This document shows positions 58,301 through 64,000 of a stretch of 64,000 nt of DNA, one piece after another. Numbering within the stretch: the stretch's first letter is position 1; each line of letters starts with the position of its first letter. Source of the DNA: Rheum nobile (taxonomy: Eukaryota; Streptophyta; Magnoliopsida; Caryophyllales; Polygonaceae); contig WOAB01000211.1 of NCBI GenBank assembly GCA_027886185.1, positions 1,588,001 to 1,652,000 on the forward strand, written 5' to 3'. A program made the position numbers and the translations under genes. The notes beneath the pieces are model-generated. The model did no database searches and was not told where the DNA came from. It saw only the letters and a list, made by a program, of their open reading frames with translations.

Positions 58301-61300
58301 ATCCACTGCATTTTGTATGGGTGTCCCTGACAAGCACCAACGACGTTTGGCACGAAGACCCCAACAGGCTTGTGCCACACGAGTTTTATGATTTTTAATG
58401 CTCTGGGCCTCATCAAGTACAACCCTAAACCACCTAAGCCTTGCAAGAGGATAAGCGGTAGATTCAGGCAACGCATCACCCATTCCCCTTTTCAAACGTC
58501 TTCTATCAGAACTTGGAAGATATTTTCTTTTCTTACTAGATGGAAGATGTAGGGCATTGTCTGGTTCCAGATCCCTTTTATCATCGTCTTTTTCTTTATG
58601 TGGCTGCTTGGGGACCTCCATGCTCACAATAGAATACGTAGTAAGAACAACATCATATTTAGCCAATTCATAAGGATCCTTCGTCCTGTGGCTTCCATGG
58701 TATACCAACACAGAGACATTAGACTCACTAGCCACCTTGCTGCGCAACTCTTCTGCCCATTGCCTAATAACACTAGTAGGGCACACAATAAGGGTTCCAG
58801 CAGCTGGTCTCCCCCCTGATAGAGAAGAAATGTTGTTAATCTTCATTTGATTTCCATTCCTCCGAAGGTCAATATCATTCTTCTTCATTATGTCTGACTT
58901 GGACAACTGATCATCATCTTCATCCATATCCAGTGTTTCAAGTTCAACTTTTTCTATATCAACTGGGATTCTTCTAGAAGAAGGCTTCTCTGTAACTATT
59001 AGAGCAATTGTTGAAATGGTTTTACCTAACCCCTGCCATAATCATTCAATTAAGTCCACAAAACCATAAAGCTAAGATTCTGAGAAAAAACATCTACTGA
59101 ACTAAGTAAACACTAGATACCTGATCATCTGCCAAAATTCCACCAGAGCAAGGCCCTCCAGCTGTTTCCTTTTGCACCATCCAATGCAATGCAATCCGCT
59201 ATTTTAGGTTTTTTCATCATAAGATAGTCATACGAACACATAAATAAGAAACAGGCACAAAATAGCATACTACTCAGATCATCCATACCCATTGCTCAAT
59301 CATCTAAATCTAATTGACACAATAGAATACATCATATTCTAGATCCCACTAAATAACCTAGAAGACACCCAAATCCGTGATGCATGATGGACTAAAATAT
59401 ACAGAATTGTGACAGATGATATTCCATACCTACAGCCAATAGGATAGACAAATAATTTGCTTAACGACTATCTTAATTATTGTAAAAAAATATAATCCAT
59501 CCAGGTTTCGCTATTTTAGCTTTTGATTTAAAACCATGACGCACAATTATGAAGTCGAAAAAGAAACATGATGGCACTGTATTATACATGATGTTTGACA
59601 TAGATTACAAAACTAACAAACGAGCCATGGAAAACACATAAATTGAGTGAAAATTTCTCATATTGATGTACAGTAAGAAAATCCATATACGGACCCATAT
59701 GGAAAATCTAGGACAATGTTGCTTCTTAAAAGCAAAATTTGTTTTATAACTGAACATCACAATTGTCTAAATTCTTAAAAGGTAAAAATTCTAACATTAA
59801 AGCCTTTTCACTTATCAAAGTCACTTAGCTGTACAATTAGACTAATAGTCACCTGATGTCTTAACAGAGACACCGCCAAAGATCCATCAGGTGGATTAGC
59901 TTCCAATGTAGGTTGAGAAAGATCCTGCAAAAGAGGACATTGTCTCAGAGTCAGATCCAAAAGTGTGAGTGATAATGTTCAATATTTGTGAAGTCTCCCC
60001 TCTCACGAAAAAAGGAAAACAAAAAGATTTTATGAAAACGGCTGCATAAGGGTAGCATGTAACATAAGGGTTACCAAAGGAGCATGTGTAAACAAGTCAT
60101 GTATAATCATGTCCTGTTTCATCAATCAAACAAATATTCTCCATCACTTTCAGCTAGTGAGCTACTACACCCCATCCAAAAACTGAAACAAGGTTGGCTA
60201 GCATGAAAATGACAAAACATGAAACAAAATTGGTCTATAGCTAGCACATTTTTAAGGAATCCTTGTTTTATATTGACACCTTCGGTACTGAACCTCCAAT
60301 AATGCCCCAAAACTATGGTCAACATATCGAACACTATTGATTACCTCATATGCTGACAGAGGCTCATCAGTCATTGTTAAGTTGTCTACATCTTAAATAT
60401 ATGCATAAAAACAACGATGCCTTAAAGCACTAGTAGAACACATGATCACACACATTATCGTCGGATTCGTCGGTGTAGCATCAATTTTTTTACTTCATTT
60501 AAAGAAGGTGAGAGATTGAGTTTTTATAGAATACAAGACAGACCAGCATCCTATCCCAAAGTATATAAGCCCAAATGAGTGCAGAATATATAGAGGTACA
60601 TTCTCAGACAGCAAAAGCATCAATATGATTGACTGTTCATCAATTACCCGCAAAGCTGCTCGACGAATTGGCCGTTCATCACGGGGCATCAGTTTTGGGC
60701 CTCCAACACTAACATCATTTTCAGGTGTCCTAGGAGTGAGCTGATTCAAAGTTGTGGTACATGACTGTGGGGATAAGAGGGGAAACATTTGTCCATGTTG
60801 TCTGACATCTTCAAGAATATATAAATCATCAGCATCACTCGGACCATTTGGAGAAATAAACTGGCATGCTTCTGGCTGCAGTGAAGTAGACTTGACAGTC
60901 ATTGGTACAAAATTTGCATTCAGTTCTTTCTTAACAGAGCTTGGATCATGTGAATCAAGTCCTTCGAAAACAGGAAAAGAATTTCCGGCAGGTCCAAGAC
61001 TCAGATGCATGTATTTATCATACAGATCCTGAGAGGGATGCAATCTATTAGATACAAAAACATCATCTTCTTCCTTTTTAGTTACTGCCAAACTCTGATT
61101 CTCTGGGAACATAGCCAACATATCATCTGCTAAAGTTCCATCTGCATAAGCAAAAGAGACCTTTTGACTGAAATCTTTATTCTCAGCCTCTTCCAAAAGC
61201 TGGTAGTTCACGGCACTGGGTAAAAGAAATTCACCAACAGTTTCCTCCTTTTTAAGTAACTGCATCTCCAGCATAAAATGCTCTGATGCTGCATGAGTAG

Positions 61301-63728
61301 TAGAAGAACTACTACTGAAGAAATCTATTCCAGTAGAATCAACAAAGTAGCCATTCTTAATATCCTGCACAACTGTGTTTTGACCAAGGAAATCAATCGT
61401 TGGAGCATCTGTAATGGAGTTGTCCGTACTTTGCAATTTAGTTTCAGGTAGAACAATCTGATCCAGATATGTAAGTATAGGCTGAAGATTGTCTATTTCA
61501 TTTTTCTCATAATTCAACATCTTCCCACTGATTGGCAGTGTCTGGGACATGAAATCATCAATTTCGTGTTCTTCCCTCCAGCATTGAACCAGAGCAGCAT
61601 AACTATCCTTATCAATGTAACCAGGCTCACGTACATGAGATACACCAGACTCAGAGCAGTTTCCACTCGGTGAAACCTTGTTTACTTCGATTAAGGATAT
61701 CTCTGCTGGAGATGTGCATGGACGTTTTCTAAAGCCTTCCGTAGCCTCGTTGCTGTATTCACTTGCCCCACCAGAAAAAGAAAGATTTAACTCATCTGTA
61801 TGAGGGAAACATGAAGGAGCTGAAGTATCCCATCAAGAAAAGAAAGAAAAAGAAAGTTAACTTTGCATTTGACCATAAGAGATATGTGACAATGAAGAAA
61901 AGAAAAGAAAAGAAAAAGCTTTTAGATAAGCTAGTTGCCCCCCAAAGATCAGGGCAACTTTATGAGCATATGGGCAACTTTATGAGCATATTTCTTTCAA
62001 AGGGAGTTGAAAAGAAAAGGATAGACTTTTGGAAAGAGAGAGAGAGAGAAAAATTGGATATTTGCAAATAACCTCATGTTACATAGCTATAGCTTCAATT
62101 ATTTTGAGCATTATTGTAAAGGATTTTCATGATCTTACTTGTTGCAATGCTATTTATAATGAAGAGTTTAAAATGTCACTTCGAAGGGTATACTTATGCT
62201 TATTCCATTTACATGGTTCATATCCTATTTCCTATCAATGGAGTAGGAAAGACTTGTCACAATCTTAAAAGCACAAGAAAAACTCTACCAACAACAGGAG
62301 GGAAAAAGTTTTACCACTTTGCCACATAGACTTGTCACAATCTTCAACACCCATAGCTAATCCACATTCATGGGCAGTTTCCGTTGATTGATAAAGTGAG
62401 TTACTCTGAAACAGAAAACTGATACTTAAGAGCACAAGAAATGATAGATAGTCCAGTAAAACTAACAGAGTTAATATGTAGAAGAACATGTAAAAGAAGT
62501 CAGGCCAAAATCACGCAGAAAACAGAACAAGAATACAGCATTTAGCATAATATATATAAAAAAATTCTTGATAAACAACAAAATATATAGACAATTGCTA
62601 GCCCTAGGGAGTAGAATGGGGCAAAATCCTGATGATCATGCAACAATCTTATTCCTCTTCTTCAAAGGATTTTCTATAATTATTTTTAGCAGCATGAGCC
62701 CTTATTTCATTTGCTGATGTTCAACATATGTTATGATTCCATCAACCAAAACTATAGCTCTCATCTGATTCCCAGTCGGCATTATCAGTCATTTATCCTC
62801 GGTCAGATACTTAGCTCTTTCAATTGTCAATTAGTATATATTGTGGGGCAATTAGTATATATTAGCTTAGAGAAAGCAATCTGTCCTGCATGTTTTATAC
62901 CACAATGTACTTAGTGGAGGGTAAATCCTTTGTTCCAAAGACCAGCATGGTAGTTACCAAATGGAACTGGTATTTTGAGCTTATCTCTCAAGAGATGGCG
63001 TAGAAACATTCACTGTTTACAGACTTGTAGCCCAAAACTCACAATGTGGCTCCTTGCATTGGCAGAATAGAAGTTAAAAGAGCGCAGAAACAGTGATGTT
63101 CCCATAACTACTGTCCCAGCCAAATTGAAACTTAAGCATAAGCCCACGTCTTTAACTTCTTGCCCTTTCCCTTCAACAAAATACTTCCACACTTCCTATC
63201 ATGTAACCATTCATGATAACGACCCCTTTCACAATGGAACAAAATGCTCGACGGAATTTCCCGCAATAATTCATGACCAACCACAATACACTCTTCACAT
63301 CGGACTCGCAATTCTGCATCAGATGAGTTTCACCCCCATTCAACGAAATACCTTTCTCCATTCACTTCAACTGAAGAATGTTACCAACCATGGTTGCTTT
63401 AGTTGCTTCACTCTTTTTTAAACCCAAAAAACCCCATCTTGTAAGCACCGCATAAAAAGTATCCAAAACAACACAAGAAAAGAATCGGAAAAAAAATCAA
63501 ATCAAGCAACGATACAGAGGAAATCAAAACCGATCAGAAATTAAACCTCCGGTAATTGGTAAAACTTACCTGCGAAGGATCCGGCGTTTCCTCCTTCAGA
63601 ATTTTGTAGAACGAATCCATATCCATGGAAACATCACCGCCGACGTCAAATTCGTCAAAGAAGTCTTCGAATCCGCCGCCGACATCGCCATTTAAACCAG
63701 AATTCGAGGTCTGCGCCGCCGTCGACAT
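55340..63728 (-). CDS. CHR28: SNF2-RING-helicase of the CHR27/CHR28 (FRG) type, 1,243 aa, 11 exons
   Basis: My exons on the minus strand: 63728-63570, 62405-62315, 61795-60648, 59924-59853, 59198-59121, 59032-58144, 57702-57572, 57356-57135, 56584-55958, 55845-55636, 55444-55340. All have GT-AG borders and the sum is 3,732 nt, exactly 1,244 codons. The start is MSTAAQ; an in-frame Met seven codons earlier is possible. Residues 1-466 are acidic and of unknown fold. The SNF2 ATPase begins at about 467 (SLLRHQRIALHWMVQKE), with motif I DDQGLGKT (517-521), motif II LDEAQ (about 723) and motif III SGTPIQN (about 752). A RING finger lies at about 925-966 (CGRC, CGHVFCNQC, CPASNC), then the helicase C domain with IVFSQWTRMLDLLE, YRRLDGTM and the motif VI reading QAIDRAHRIGQ (1176-1186), ending RLTVEDLNYLFMV. 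In Arabidopsis FRG1 and FRG2 act in RNA-directed DNA methylation; that role here is inferred from family. All motifs are intact. CHR27 and CHR28 cannot be told apart here. Confidence 0.93.
61830..62060. repeat. Purine-rich low-complexity sequence in CHR28-like intron 2
   Basis: Runs of AAGAAAAGAAAG and GAGAGAGAGAG on the plus strand, so a CT-rich tract in the transcript. It yields a Lys-rich open frame on the plus strand that I do not accept as a gene. Confidence 0.7.
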
Positions 63729-64000
63729 CACAACAATCAAATCATTCAAGCCAGAAAACGGATGGGGAAGAAAACGTTCGATAAAACAGCCAAAACACCA
63801 GATTCGACTTCGCCTAAATCCAAAAGACTCCCAACGTCCTGCCCAGTCCGCCGCTTTATCCGATCAAAATTATGCTCCTACGTATACACTATAGAGATAC
63901 GGCGTCAATGAATCGAGAATATTGCCGAGAAAGAATAAAGACAATGGAAAGGCGAAGACAGAAAAAAGAGGGAGAAATTTGGGGTTTAGGGTTTGCGTCA
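63729..64000 (-). promoter_or_regulatory. 5' leader/promoter side of the CHR28-like gene
   Basis: Upstream of the ATG on the minus strand is a CT-rich leader-like stretch (TTTCTCCCTCTTTTTTCTGTC near 63958-63979). The transcription start is probably close to or beyond the window edge. No clear TATA box is visible. Confidence 0.4.

Noticed and set aside
60345..60391. Candidate extra exon of the CHR28-like gene (peptide near TDEPLSAYE)
   Set aside because: It does not fit the phase of the exons on either side, and joining 60648 directly to 59924 gives the continuous family reading AALR-DLSQP.
61763..62071. Plus-strand Lys-rich open frame
   Set aside because: It is low-complexity purine sequence within intron 2 of the minus-strand SNF2 gene.
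1..64000. tRNA, rRNA and other structured RNA genes
   Set aside because: I saw no A-box/B-box pairs, rRNA segments or snRNA motifs that I could support by eye. The tRNA-like matches are primer binding sites only.

Overview
The window is nuclear DNA of a flowering plant, most likely a eudicot. The signs are spliced genes with short GT-AG introns, 942-945 bp LTRs, initiator-methionine tRNA primer sites, and five classes of plant DNA transposon (two MULEs, hAT, CACTA end, PIF/Harbinger). I cannot name the species. About 80% of the window is transposon sequence. Only two ordinary host genes are present, both at the right end.

Layout. 1-3243: decayed minus-strand Ty3/gypsy pieces (gag start, primer binding site, LTR-like block, 3' coding remnant). 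3274-6009: a broken Mutator-like (MULE) transposase gene whose DNA-binding region is tandemly duplicated (2 x 763 bp). 6015-17614: a complete but dead plus-strand Ty3/gypsy element inserted in that MULE, with target duplication ATGGG. Inside its gag-protease region sits a solo-LTR-like insertion (9551-13128), which itself holds a 1,327 bp non-autonomous hAT element (11664-12990, target duplication ATTATAAC). 17792-19918 and 26711 to about 28000: an LTR-like block split by a minus-strand Ty1/copia element (19924-26705, target duplication AGTTC, two 942 bp LTRs). About 28010-29757 and 43521-44500: an AT-rich 13-bp/52-bp tandem array split by a 13.7 kb MULE (29767-43511). 44520-45365: a CACTA transposon end. 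About 45590-46200: an 83-bp tandem array. 46716-52320: a PIF/Harbinger element with target duplication TTA.

The host genes are convergent: a monoacylglycerol lipase-type hydrolase (52589-53642, plus strand, two exons, 329 aa) and a SNF2-RING-helicase of the CHR27/CHR28 (FRG) type (63728-55340, minus strand, 11 exons, 1,243 aa by my splicing). Both look intact.

Three elements deserve a second look. The large MULE carries an apparently intact 761-aa FAR1/MULE transposase facing a decayed Ulp1-like gene that has lost both the catalytic His and Cys. Both genes are embedded in TGAACC repeats that all run on one strand. The Harbinger element has its transposase in the 1,481 bp loop of an inverted repeat with 1,269 bp arms that are collinear without net indels; the arms are two copies of its accessory ORF, so read-through would make a long hairpin RNA. 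The copia element has a piece of its own LTR where its primer binding site should be, yet keeps perfect LTR boundaries.
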